A stretch of 64,000 nt of DNA from Megamerina dolium (lineage: Eukaryota; Arthropoda; Insecta; Diptera; Megamerinidae): positions 77,534,418 through 77,598,417 of the forward strand of contig OY978526.1 of NCBI GenBank assembly GCA_963854835.1, given 5' to 3'. Both the position numbers and the translations under genes were made by a program. The notes beneath the pieces were generated by a model that saw nothing but the letters and a program-made list of their open reading frames with translations, searched no databases and was not told where the DNA came from. Positions 23,366 through 34,500 of the stretch are shown one piece after another; the stretch's first letter is position 1; every line of letters starts with the position of its first letter.

Positions 23366-24540
23366 AATCAAATGCTTGAGAGAATAAAATTTTGGATTTT
23401 CTATTTTCCATTGAGTCGTCCCAACTGGGCCTTTGCAAGCAATTTAATATAACGACTTCTCTCAAATTAATTCATGTAATTTTGAAATGAATTTTCTTTG
23501 CAAGAATATTGATATACAATTGTTTACGTGTTTTGCAGAATTTCTTTTTGCTTTCAGTATATTTTTTTTTTTCGCTAATTTATCTATCGTAATTTCCAAA
23601 TGCTTTTATCGCTCTACTTCGACACTTTTTCTCATTTTAGTATTAGTAATATATTCATTCATTTAGTATTCACTGACGTTTGTTGGGATGACAACCAACA
23701 CGAAAGAACAGTTTCTTTTGATGATTGATGCCAACGTAACAACAAAAAACAGCAGCAAAAAACAGAACCGAAAATAAAACTGGTTTCAAATTATGGTCTT
23801 TTTTTGGTATTCGCATTTAATTAGCTTCTTTTTATTTTAGGTACAGATATACGAGTTTGCATATATTTTTCTTTTTCATGTTTGAACTTATTAAGTAAGC
23901 CACGTCATATGACTTGACTTTTGTAGCTTTCTTCTTTCGTTTATTTATTCACCGGCTGGTTTTTTTTTTATAGGTTTTTTCTACATACGAACAAATTCAT
24001 TGTGTGTTCTGTATATTTATTTTTTACTCAGCAGAATTTTTTTGTATTCTCCAAATTTTATTTCAACACATTATTTGTCTTGGATTATTTAGTTAGTTAG
24101 TTAATTATACGTTCATACTACATGTATACACAATGATAGATATATGCATTAGATAAAATGTAGATATACAAGTATATATTAAAATTGTTTACTTACTAGT
24201 AATATTGTATAAACATTTTACTATTTTTTACTAGTTCCAGCGAGTAGTTTTAATACGATATTAAAATAGAATTATCCACACGCAAATATATTCTTGCATA
24301 TGCCTAGGCATACAATTTTACTGAGTGATCATTTCAACGAAGTAAAAATAATTATATCATTGAAAAGCTAGAGAATTTAGTAAATTTTAGTAGAAGAAAA
24401 TGTTTTCAAAACTAAAGAATTAAAGTGGTTATTCTAAAATACAGAAATTCGATAAAAAAATACCTAAAAAATCAATAGTTAATCGTCCAATTTGAAATTT
24501 AGTTGGAGTGAATCTATTTTTCAGCATTTTTTTTACGAAT
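23366..24540. other. No recognisable gene
   Basis: AT-rich intergenic sequence with poly-T tracts. Nothing recognised. Confidence 0.4.
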
Positions 24541-25262
24541 AAATTAGTACGGAGTTCACTCTATATTATGATCAATTATAGTTTGGAATTTTCCAATATA
24601 TTTTCAACTTGAAACTTTCCAAAATACTTCAATAGTTCGAATAAGCTATTGACCTCTTACTTATTCGGCAAAATAACGCGTAACTATTGAATTCACTAGT
24701 TCTAAGTAAACAGTAACTAGTTTTATTTCTGTCCATTTTCCTGTTTGTAGGAACTGGTGAATTTAACTAGGCAATGTCATAAAAGGATGCCGTAGCTCAG
24801 TAGTTAGAGCGTTGACCTTCTGATTCATAGGTCATGGAAAGATTCTTCTATGGAACGGTACTCCCCTGTCGCCAAGCAATTGTCAACTCCTCCGACAATA
24901 TCCATTCCATTCAAAATCAATTGTCAGCTTGTATGTTACAAATAATTTAGCGTGGAGTTCAGTCAACATCATGATTAATTATCACTCGAAAATATTTCAA
25001 TAGTTCGAATGAGCTAAATAGCTAGCTATTAACCATTGAATTCACTAGTTCTAAAGGAACAGTTACCAAATAGTTCAATTTGTGTCTACTTTCTTGTTTG
25101 TTGGAACTGCTGAATTTAACCTGGTAATGTCATAGCAGGGTGCCGTAGCGCAGTAGTTAGTGTGTTGCCCTTCTGATCTGTAGGTCATGAGTCTAATCCC
25201 CAGCTGAAGCACAATTTTGATATTGAAATGATTTTGCTTTCAAACGGTATCCATCTGCCAGT
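24541..25262. repeat. Segmental tandem duplication (period about 350 bp) carrying SINE heads
   Basis: The left copy (about 24541-24945) and right copy (about 24946-25262) share a unique flank as well as a SINE head. Matching blocks include GGAGTTCA near 24551 and 24955, AATAGTTCGAAT near 24631 and 25010, ATTGAATTCACTAGTTCTAA at 24686 and 25035, GAACTG.TGAATTTAAC near 24751 and 25105, and then AATGTCATA just before each SINE head. The SINE was therefore present before the duplication. Confidence 0.75.
24784..24912 (+). mobile_element. SINE, head-only copy in the left duplicate
   Basis: The head GGATGCCGTAGCTCAGTAG (A box) and CCTTCTGAT are present, but the B-box segment is deleted between the anticodon-like region and AAAGATTCTTCTATGGAACGGT. 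The copy ends after CCTGTCGCCAAGCAATTG and CTCCTCCGACA. Without a B box it cannot be an efficient Pol III template. Confidence 0.75.
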
Positions 25263-25470
25263 AAGCAATTGGCAACTCTTCGGGCAGTTACAACTTGCCA
25301 TGGTAAAGCTTTTAAAAAGCTTTTTGGTCAAAGCTCAGAAAAAGTGATGTCATAAAGGTTCTGGCGTTCGAGAACGGCTAATATAAGTAGATCCCATCTA
25401 ATACTGTTCAAAATTTAAAACAAATTTAACAGAAGTTTAACAAATTTAGCACAAAAGTACTGGAAGTACT
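25137..25470 (+). mobile_element. SINE, near-complete copy in the right duplicate
   Basis: The tRNA-derived head (GGGTGCCGTAGCGCAGTAG; B-box region AGTCTAATCCCCAGC), the GGTATCCATCTGCCAGTAAGC block, ACTTGCCATGGTAAAGC, CTCAGAAAAAGTGATGTCAT, GGTTCTGGCGTTCGAGAACG and the GATCCCATCTAATACTG block are all in order. Near the 3' end AATTTA(G/A)CA-type repeats replace the usual GCACAACAGTAATGGAAGAG segment. Diverged, so an older copy. Confidence 0.85.
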
Positions 25471-25489
25471 AAGTACCTAAGTACCTAAA

Positions 25490-25603
25490 AAGTCGTCCGT
25501 CCATCCAACTGTCTATCGCCTGAGCTGCTACTCATGATAACTTGAACAAATGTTGAGATATTGTAACGAAATTTGGCATGAGCTGCCTGTGGTCAAAGTG
25601 CTA
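25490..25603 (+). repeat. Left piece of an older dispersed repeat
   Basis: The GTCCGTCCATCCAACTGTC, TGATAACTTGA, GAGATATTGTAACGAAATTTGG series is a recurrent dispersed repeat style in fly genomes. The companion piece with CCACGCCCACTATTTAATATAG lies on the other side of the retrotransposon (26430-26690), suggesting that the LINE interrupted it. This is inference from style, not alignment. Confidence 0.35.
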
Positions 25604-26290
25604 TTAGGTTAGGTTAGGTTAGGTTATACTGTCAGACCTCCGCGAAGAGGTCACTCAAAGACCCTGTATGGGTCCTTAGTGATACCAAAACGTCTGTACC
25701 TAGTTTAGAGCTGTAAAGATCCCTAAATATTTCGATTTTCATTGCAAATTTTAAGACTGCTCATTTGCTTAAGGCCGCTGCTTCAGCTATATCGCGGAAC
25801 TCCGGGGCACCAAAGCAATTTAAGCGAGTTCTACAGAGTGCTGGTGGCCAGCTGAAAAGCAGATGCTCCAGAGTCTCTTTTACACCTGGCCCTTGCATAT
25901 CCTGCATTCGTCGCTCTCTATGAGACCCATTTTGTGAGCGTGGGATGCCGTGAGGTAGTGTCCCGTGATTGCGCCAACCATAGTTTTGCACTCTACCCTG
26001 TTAAGAGACAGAATTAGCATGGAGCAGTTGCCGTTATATAACCCAAACATTATTTTGGCGGTCCTACAGGTGTTCATACTTCTACACCTCCGTGCTGCTT
26101 TCCTTATCATACTTGAGTTGTGAGATTGTTGTGAGTCGTTCATAGTGGCATTGGTATGTTACGCGTTTGGGTATCGGGGAGATGAACGCCTTCTTTGGCA
26201 TTTCGATCGGCAGTCTCGTTTGAGTGTATACCCTTGTGTCCCGGTATCCAATATATTCGTAGACTTCTGCCTTCGGTTAATCGTTCTAGT
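25604..26290 (-). pseudogene. Non-LTR retrotransposon, RNase H 3' end with telomere-like tail
   Basis: Minus-strand frames give YWIPGHKGIHSNETADRNAKEG near 26195-26260 (the RNase H histidine loop and last acidic residue). GAITGHYLTASHAHKMGL with a CRIC zinc-type motif follows near 25880-25990, then KETLEHLLFSWPPALCRTRL near 25795-25880 and FRDIAEAAALSK at the end (25761). These are the C-terminal RNase H and post-RNase H blocks of insect LINEs. On the minus strand the element ends in repeated CCTAA units: the plus strand reads TTAGG four times plus TTA at 25604-25626. Frames are interrupted and the 5' part is missing, as for a typical 5'-truncated insertion. Confidence 0.7.
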
Positions 26291-26429
26291 GTTATTAACT
26301 ATGGGGATAATCGGTTAATTGCCACCCCCCAACTAGGGGTCATTAAAAGGCAAACTTTAGAAGGTTTTGAAATTTTAATTTGTTCTAATTTGCTTAATAT
26401 TCCATCTAGGACAATAATATTTCGTGCGT

Positions 26430-26690
26430 AGAATAGTTTTCCAGAGGGAAGTAATTTCACCAAAAAAATGAGCGACCCACGCCCACTATTTAATATAGCT
26501 CCCATACAAAGTCGCCGCAAATTTTTGAAATATCAGTCATCACATAGGATAGCCTATTTGGGACGTAGAAAAGATTTATAGAGAGAATTAATTTAGGAAA
26601 ATATGATCAAAGCTAAGCCAACTATTTAATGTAGTTTTCATACAAAGTCGCGGAATATTTTTAAATTATAAATTGCTATAATTTAGTCTC
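26430..26690. repeat. Direct repeat, period about 136 bp
   Basis: ACTATTTAAT(A/G)TAG followed by CATACAAAGTCG and AATATTTTTAAATT-like sequence occurs at 26485 and 26621. The first copy reads CCACGCCC before it, the second AAGCCA. Possible right half of the repeat whose left half is at 25490-25603. Confidence 0.5.
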
Positions 26691-27735
26691 ACTTTTTATA
26701 TACCATGAAGTGTGCAGAGTAAGGTCATTTTTTTTCTGTCAATTAAATTCAAATGAACAATTCGTGTACTTGCATATGTTAAGTATACAAGCCCTATAAT
26801 TACAAATACAAAATTGTGTATACAGTTTTTCACTTATTCATTTATTATTGTGGAATTATAATGAAATATTTATTATATATGTATATAGATATGTAATTGT
26901 CTCAATTCATTTTATGTATGTCACTTTTATAGTGCAATTGTTGCTACATGCGTACATACGACTATACTCTTACAATAACGGTTAAAATAGCACGAAATAG
27001 TTTTATCGTTGTTCGGCAATGCTCGTCGCAATTACTCGTAATTACTACTTGTACTTGTATCTATATTTAGTGGCCAAGTATATTAAATTTGTACTTTCAC
27101 TTTTTACACATCATGTGAACATACTGTAGAGAGAGAGAGAGAGAGAGAGACCAATAGGGGCTAGTATGTTATTATAGTTTCATGAACTTTAACCCTCTAT
27201 ACGTATTACGTATATAAGTAGTATATGGAAATGATGAAATACATTCATTACGATTATTTCAACGCATATATTCTTATAGAGATGAACAATGTGCTAATAA
27301 TTTGACATACAAGAAATTTCATAATTTATCATTTGACAAGCAACAAAGAGTAACGAGAAATATTGCATAATTATCTAAAACTATATTTTAAAACAATTGT
27401 TGCAATTCATGAATCGATTCACCCGTTTTATTATATTCGAAAGAGAAGCTGAAGTCTAATTTTTACTTGACGTTAATCAGAAGCTATGATTTATTTTGAC
27501 AGTTTGAAGAGAGTAGGTACTCATATTTGTATTGTAAGTAAAAATGATGAAGATGCAATATTTTTGTAAATTCTTCACAGTTTGACAGCAAAACAAATCT
27601 CCAGCTGTAAATGTGGAATGACTGCCTAAAAATGCAATCTGAACTGTAGAAAGTTTTCAAAGTAAAACATCTTTTGTGCACCTATTGCCCAACTAAAACA
27701 ATTGTAGACTATTTATAAATCTTATAATTGCTGTG
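26691..27735. other. No recognisable gene; GA microsatellite
   Basis: AT-rich intergenic DNA. A (GA)n microsatellite lies at 27128-27150. Confidence 0.4.
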
Positions 27736-27739
27736 GGCT

Positions 27740-28190
27740 TGATTTTACCTATGTGATTTGGAGTCTAGAGTCCGTTACCTAGGTAAACAAATCTACGTCT
27801 TGCCACCACTTGACAATTGCATATAATATTTTCCGATGTTTCCTGCTCCTCATGACAGAGTCGACAGGCATCGTTTTCTATCACACCTATTTTCTTCATA
27901 TGGTAGTTGAGTCTACAGTGACCAGTTAGCACCTCTGTCTAGAGTTTTCTCTACATTTCTGCTGAGGTTAATAACAGCATCCACCTTAACATGTGTGGGA
28001 TCAATAAGTCCCTTCGACTGCCGCATGCCCCTTTGGGCTCTCCAGTAGTCGAGTCGAGATCCCGTTTCTACCTCCTACATATCAAGTTGTTTATGAAGCT
28101 GTTTGTAACCCCGCAGAAAGGCTTTGGTCCAATGAAAGGAGTGCTTGCGCCTTCCTTTGCAATGGAGTCGGCCATTTCGTTTCCCTCGTG
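27740..28190 (-). pseudogene. Non-LTR retrotransposon RNase H remnant
   Basis: Minus strand, broken frames: GNEMADSIAKEGASTPFIGP near 28120-28190 (last acidic residue of RNase H and following linker), LLTGHCRLNYHMKKIGVIE with CRLCHEE near 27845-27930, and ETSENIICNCQVVARRRFVYLG near 27780-27845. The order is that of the LINE RNase H tail. The residues differ from the copy at 25.6 kb, so this is a different family. Confidence 0.7.
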
Positions 28191-28369
28191 AGAGAAGATA
28201 ATAATTGACATAAAGTGGCAACAATTCGGCTGCTAATTAAATGTGTAATTTGAAAAAGTTGTAATAATTGATTGAAGTATAGGGGAGTCCAAATACAAGC
28301 TTATTTTTAAAAACAATATAACATAACAATATATTATACTTGTTATTATTTATTATTATTCCTTTATTC

Positions 28370-28870
28370 CCATTACTTGAGGAACATGTTTTGCTTCATA
28401 TTGATGTGCCTCGACTACCTTCGCAGTCCTTGTTGACGATTTCTGGTTCTATCTCACGAATTACTTGGACGAAGTTCGCTTTAAAAGCCTCAATATAAGC
28501 TGGATTGCCTTCATAACATCGATATTTTACGGCACTCCACCAAAAAAGTCGAACATATCCAATTCGCAGCTGGGACCAAAATTCTCACCATACTGTCACC
28601 TTTTGCAGGTGTTTTGACCTCTTCAATAATCCCGTGCGGGTTTTCCAATCCTCAACTACGACAATTTTGTTTTTATTTTTAATATATCCACCTCCTCGTC
28701 AGAAGAAATTATTTTCGGTCAAATTCAAAGCACAATTCGGACGATGATGGAGGATCGTGAATGTTGTTTACTAACAAGCCAGCCTCATGAACTTTTTAGT
28801 ACTTCATTTCGACCAAAAATTTTCAATAAGCGAACAGTTTTGGGCAACACAGCACCGACTTTGGAAATAA
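28370..28870 (-). pseudogene. Possible Tc1/IS630-type transposase remnant
   Basis: In minus-strand frames GGGYIKNKNKIVVVEDWKT resembles the GYVNKQNCRIWG block. KVTVW follows near 28610-28625, then EFWSQLRIGYVRLFW, resembling CGLWAGGIIGPYFF, and YRCYEGNPAYIEAF near 28490. The match is loose and full of stops. It may instead be an unrelated dead element. Confidence 0.4.
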
Positions 28871-29419
28871 ATTAGCTGTCAGTGTCAAAATAACATTCAA
28901 AAAGAGACCACCATATGGACCACACTGTACATATATGCCTATGACATGTGTTTAAATTTAATGCACCACCCATAGGCATCCGAATTAATTTCTTTATATA
29001 CACAAGTTCACAAATATGCTAATCAAACTTGATAAAATTATAATAAGGATATACTTTGTACAAGTATGACAATATAATTTTTACTTTACATAGATAAAAG
29101 AATATCAAAATCAAATTGCTAATGACAAAGTAGCATATAACCCATATATGATTACATAATAGGTGTAGGAGCCTTTTTATTGGTAAATGCTCTGTCGACT
29201 TATAGGCGCGACAAATTGCCAATGAAGACGCCAAATTGACCCCATTTGACATTGCGTTATGTTTGTAGTGGCTAGCTTAATACATATGGTACATTTGTTC
29301 AACGATTGCGTCAAAATATAACGAAAGTACATTTGATACATGTTTCGTATTATGTACGAGTATTTACGAGTACATGTATGCTATGTTAACGGTTCGTAGT
29401 TAATGACATGAATATCATA
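28871..29419. other. No recognisable gene
   Basis: AT-rich spacer before the composite satellite. A minus-strand frame at 29019-29252 has no motif. Confidence 0.35.
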
Positions 29420-31090
29420 TCGTATATGTAACATTAGAAATACATGCTCGTTAGGATTTCCAATATTTTGGTAGTGCGAAAAAAAAAAACCGGTTATCGA
29501 TTAGTTATATTATTCTGTAAAATTTATCAATGGGATTTCGAATACAAATATTATAAATTAACCAATTGATTTCAGTGCTTTTTCAAATATTTCGATTTTC
29601 GAAAATGAAAATATCTGAGTTTTTTCAATAATCCATATCCGTATCGTATACGTAACATTAGAAATACATGCCCGTTAGGGTTTCCAATATTTTGGTAGTG
29701 CGAAAAAAAACCGGTTATCGATTAGTTATATTATTCTGTAAAATTTATCAATGGGATTTCGAATACAAATATTATAAATTAACCAATTGATTTCGGTGTT
29801 TTTTCAAATATTTCGATTTTCGAAAATGAAAATATCTAAGTTTTTTCAATAATCCATATCCGTGTCGTATACATAACATTAGAAATACATGCTCGTTAGG
29901 ATTTCCAATATTTTGGTAGTGCGAAAAAAAACCGGTTATCGATTAGTTATATTATTCTGTAAAATTTATCACGTAAATAGCTTAACTAAACAAATTATTT
30001 TAAATTTCCGATGCTTTTTGTAAATAATTCGATTTTCGAAAATGAAAATATATATAAATAATAGAATATGATTTAAAAATAAATTAATCAGCTAACCAAA
30101 ACCTATTTGAAAGCCCAAATAGTGGAAAAATATTCTACTTTTATTCAAATAACCGATAGAATACGACTTAAAAATAAATTAATCGGTTAACCAGTTAACT
30201 AACATCTATTTCAAAACCTTAACATTCAGACATATGTTTATCTCGTACACGTATACGTTACATTAGAAATACATGCTCGTTAGAGTTTCCAATATTTTCG
30301 TAGTGGAAAAAAAACCGATTATCGACTACTAATATTATTCAGTAAAATTTATCAATAGGTTTTCGAATAGAAATATTATAAATTAACCAGTTGAATCTAG
30401 TAAATAGCTTAACTACACAAATTATTTTAAATTTCCGATGCTTTTTGTAAATAATTCGATTTTCGAAAATGAAAATATTCGCGTTTTTTCAATAATCCAT
30501 AGAATATGATTTAAAAATAAATTAATCAGCTAACCAAAACCTATTTGAAAGCCCAAATAGTGGAAAAATATTCTACTTTTATTCAAATAACCGGTAGAAA
30601 ACGACTTAAAAATAAATTAATCGGTTAACCAGTTAACTAGCATCTATTTCAAAACCTTAACATTCAGACATATATTTATCTTGTATACGTATACGTTACA
30701 TTAGAAATACATGCTCGTTAGAGTTTCCAATATTTTCGTAGTGGAAAAAAAACCGATTATCGATTACTAATATTATTCAGTAAAATTTATCAATAGGTTT
30801 TCGAATACAAATATTCTAAATTAACCAGTTGATTTCGGTGCTTTTTGTAAATAATTCGATTTTCGAAAATGAAAATATTCGCGTTTTTTCAATAATCCAT
30901 AGAATATGATTTAAAAATAAATTAATCAGCTAACCAAAACCTATTTGAAAGCCCAAATAGTGGAAAAATATTCTACTTTTATTCAAATAACCGATAGGAT
31001 ACGACTTAAAAATAAATTAATCGGTTAACCGGTTAACTAAAACCTATTTGAAAACCTTAATATTCATACATATATTTATATTTTACCGTT
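29420..31090. repeat. Composite satellite, order A-A-A-B-A-B-A-B
   Basis: Unit A carries ACATTAGAAATACATGC, GTTTCCAATATTTT, ACCGGTTATCGATTAGTTAT (or a variant), TTCTGTAAAATTTATCA and the palindrome ATTTTCGAAAAT. It starts at 29431, 29655, 29876, 30260 and 30698. Unit B carries GAATATGATTTAAAAATAAA, AATCAGCTAACCAAAACC, CCCAAATAGTGGAAAAATATTC and AATAAATTAATCGGTTAACC. It starts at about 30061, 30500 and 30900. The first A repeats are 221-224 bp apart; later A starts are 384-438 bp apart because B is inserted between them. Copies are similar enough to be a recent expansion. The block ends about 430 bp before the annexin start exon and may lie in a 5' UTR intron of that gene. Confidence 0.9.
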
Positions 31091-31516
31091 ACAAATATAA
31101 TCGTTAAAATTGAAAGCCTAAAATACATACATTTTATGTTGTATTTTTGCTTTGAAGTGACTATTATAAAAAACAAAACATTATATGCGTAGTATTATTG
31201 GTCGTCTTATCCTCTCTACCAACTACCACCACCCAACACAATTTTATTTGTATATAAGCATTTATTATACATGTGGGCTTGTCAATGCTGCTGTAGGATG
31301 ATGTCATTTTTGTTTAGTATACAAATAGCTCGTGAATACATACATTTATGCTGGTTTTTTTTTCTCATTGTCAACTTTTAAGCCTTAGAATACGTGTATT
31401 AGCCTAACTTAAGAGCCATCTCATTTTATTCTAATTACTTTAAAGGGTAGTGATAAATTCTTCAAATTATGTGTATGTTTATTTTAAATATTTTTTATTT
31501 TTTTTTTTACTTGCAG
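31091..31516. other. Intronic or promoter-proximal flank of the annexin gene
   Basis: It ends in a pyrimidine-rich tract and TTGCAG at 31511-31516, which I read as a 3' splice site in front of the start-codon exon. If so, at least one non-coding upstream exon lies farther left, at a position I cannot determine. Confidence 0.5.
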
Positions 31517-34500
31517 CATAAACGTAACTACTAAAGAATAACCAACCAGTAAAATGAGTTCTGCCGAATATTATCCATTCAAGGTAAGTGTTGTTAACAA
31601 CGCAAATGAAATTAAGTACTTATGAAACGTTAAATAACACAATAATTAATTGTATGTACAAAGTATAACAAAGTAATGGACCCCAAAAGTCGAAATTGGG
31701 CATTTTCCGTGATCAGACATTATATAGTTTTTTTTTTTTAAATCACTTTAAAACTGTCGTAGTCCTGTCCGCATCGAGGAATTACCATTACATTTTTTTT
31801 TTCTATTGTAATAAGCTATTAATGAACATTTTCTTTTAATGAGCATGGCTCGGAACCATGCGTCCCGTATTTGATCTACAATTTTCTATTCAAATTTCAA
31901 AATTCCCAAATTTTTATCGCTTTAAGGCGAGTCAGCCCTGCAAATATCAAGTTAAGGACGATGTACGCTAAGTAATTGAAAGATCAATCGATTGGTATGC
32001 AGTGGAAAGGGCGACGAAACCGGACACCTCAGGCAATACGAATTTTCCACCAATTGTCTGAAATATCAGACAAAATTTCCTTGTCCCATTAAAATTTTTA
32101 GATTGTTGTTTCGCAACTCATTTAAAAGGGACTTCAATAAACCTGGCAATTTTATGAAATTTTGTCTTACGCCAGAGAATTTGGAAAGTTTGAAAAATCT
32201 ATAGTTCAGCCTTAACTTGATCTAGGCCCGGCTATCTATAACAATACAGCCTCAAGAATAGCAACAAGTTTACTTGTTTATTTGTTACTAGAATCGGTGG
32301 AATAGAAGTTTTGGGACCATCTGCATAGAAGTGAATTGATCTTCCTTAAAGAGAGGGTCAAGATAAAAAAGATCGATGACCATAAAGACACGTCGTTCCA
32401 TGCCATGCTTTTGCGAGCTATGGCTGATGAGTTGGCTAGAATGTAGGTACTTAAATTTTGGGCATTGAGCTCTCACATCTTGCTGAGTTTCTGACTATGC
32501 TCTGTAATTATTATTGGGTTGGAAGTTGCGGCGCTTGCATTAGTCCCATCGCTTTTAGAAGATCGCTTCGGTAGGCTTTCAACTTCTTTCGGAATTAAGA
32601 GTTCACACAGAGAGAGAAAGAGAGATAGTATAAGAGCACATTTGTTGATTTTCTTTGCCCTTTTTCAGCTGCTTTGCAAAAATTACTTGAAAAGGGACTC
32701 CTAGGGTGACAATTAAGTCAGCTCACCATGATCGACATTAAGGAAATTATGATTTTATTAAACTTCAATTAATGTTTTTCTTTCCGCTCGTCATTTTTCT
32801 GACAGTGCACACCAACTGTGTATCCAGCTGATCCTTTTGATCCCATCGAAGATGCTGCCATTTTGCGCAAGGCGATGAAAGGTTTCGGCACCGATGAGAA
32901 ATCAATCATTGAGATCTTGGCACGTCGTGGTATTGTACAACGTTTGGAAATTGCCGAAGCATTCAAAACTCAATACGGCAAAGATTTGATTTCGGAATTA
33001 AAATCCGAATTGAGCGGTCATTTCGAAGATGTTATGGTTGCTCTGATGACACCACTACCACAATTCTATGCCAAAGAACTGCATGATGCCGTCTCTGGTA
33101 TGGGTACCGATGAGGAGGCAATCATTGAAATTTTATGTACACTCTCCAACTATGGCATTAAGACTATTGCCCAATTTTATCAACAAGGTTATAATAAATC
33201 ATTGGAATCCGATTTGAAGGGTGATACCAGTGGTCACTTTAGACGCTTGTGCGTTTCATTGGTACAGGGTAATCGTGATGAGAATCAAGTAAGTTTGTGA
33301 TTTATTTTTGTTTATTTTGTTAATAAATAATAACTACAATTTGATTCATTAAATATAGGGTGTTGATGCAGCTGCTGCCATTGCTGATGCTACCGCTTTG
33401 CATGAGGCTGGCGAGGGTCAATGGGGCACTGATGAATCTGTATTCAATTCAATTTTGGTTACACGCTCCTATCAACAATTGAGACAGATTTTCCTCGAAT
33501 ATGAGAATCTCTCCGGTCATGATATTGAGAAATCGATTAAACGTGAATTCAGCGGTGCTGTTCAAAAGGGTTTCCTCGCCATTGGTATGCATTTGTGCTC
33601 ATATTGCTGATTAAAGTAGTTTTTTATAAATTTGTTTTTTTTTTTTTTTTGCGTTCTCCCACTATTCCTTTCCTTTTATATAGTGAAATGTTGCAAATCA
33701 AAGGTTGATTACTTTGCCGAGCGTTTGTATGAATCAATGCATGGCATTGGTACCAAGGATAAGACTTTGATACGTATTGTTGTTAGTCGTTCGGAAATTG
33801 ATTTGGGCGATATTAAGGAAGCATTCCAAAATAAATATGGCAAGAGTCTCGAATCATGGATTAAGGTAATTGCTCGTAATATATACATAATACCTAGATC
33901 TAAATATATAAATTATACGGGATGTCAAGATAATCGTAAAGTGATGCAAATATATACGTATATGACAATCAGATATTTTCGCAAAAAGATTAAATTAGAA
34001 TCTGAAAAAAAGCGCGTGCTTAAATTTAACGAATGGTACAAATCTTATTCTTCGAACTCAAGAATCCATCAGCGGATATGATTGAGCTCTATTGAATCTT
34101 AAGAAATTACTATATCCTCAGAGCTTACCACTACTTACTACTTATTACTGTTAGTAGTCTCTACTACAAATTTGAGCAATCTTATGGTATTCTAGCAGTA
34201 ACGTTCCATAGTCAGAAATATATTACACGGTGAATATAATTTTGTTAGATAACGTTAGTTATGAAAGAGTAAAAAGATTGTGCACTTAAATTGGTTAAAA
34301 TCGCATCTATAGCTTATGTACACTTGTGACGTCATTATGTAAAATAAATATTTTGGAATAATACTTTCATTTTCATGCGGTAAGAGATGTATTGAAGGTC
34401 AATGCTGGTGCAGGAAGTATTATGACTTTTCCAGCCGGATTGGAAGTAGAAAAATTGAATTTGAAAATGATAACTTGAAATCTCCAGAAAAATTTAGTCC

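Noticed and set aside
25604..25626. Telomere end or interstitial telomere
   Set aside because: Only four TTAGG units, placed exactly at a LINE 3' end; a retrotransposon tail explains it better.
29420..31090. CRISPR-like repeated array
   Set aside because: Units are hundreds of bases long, eukaryotic and have no short repeat/unique spacer pattern.
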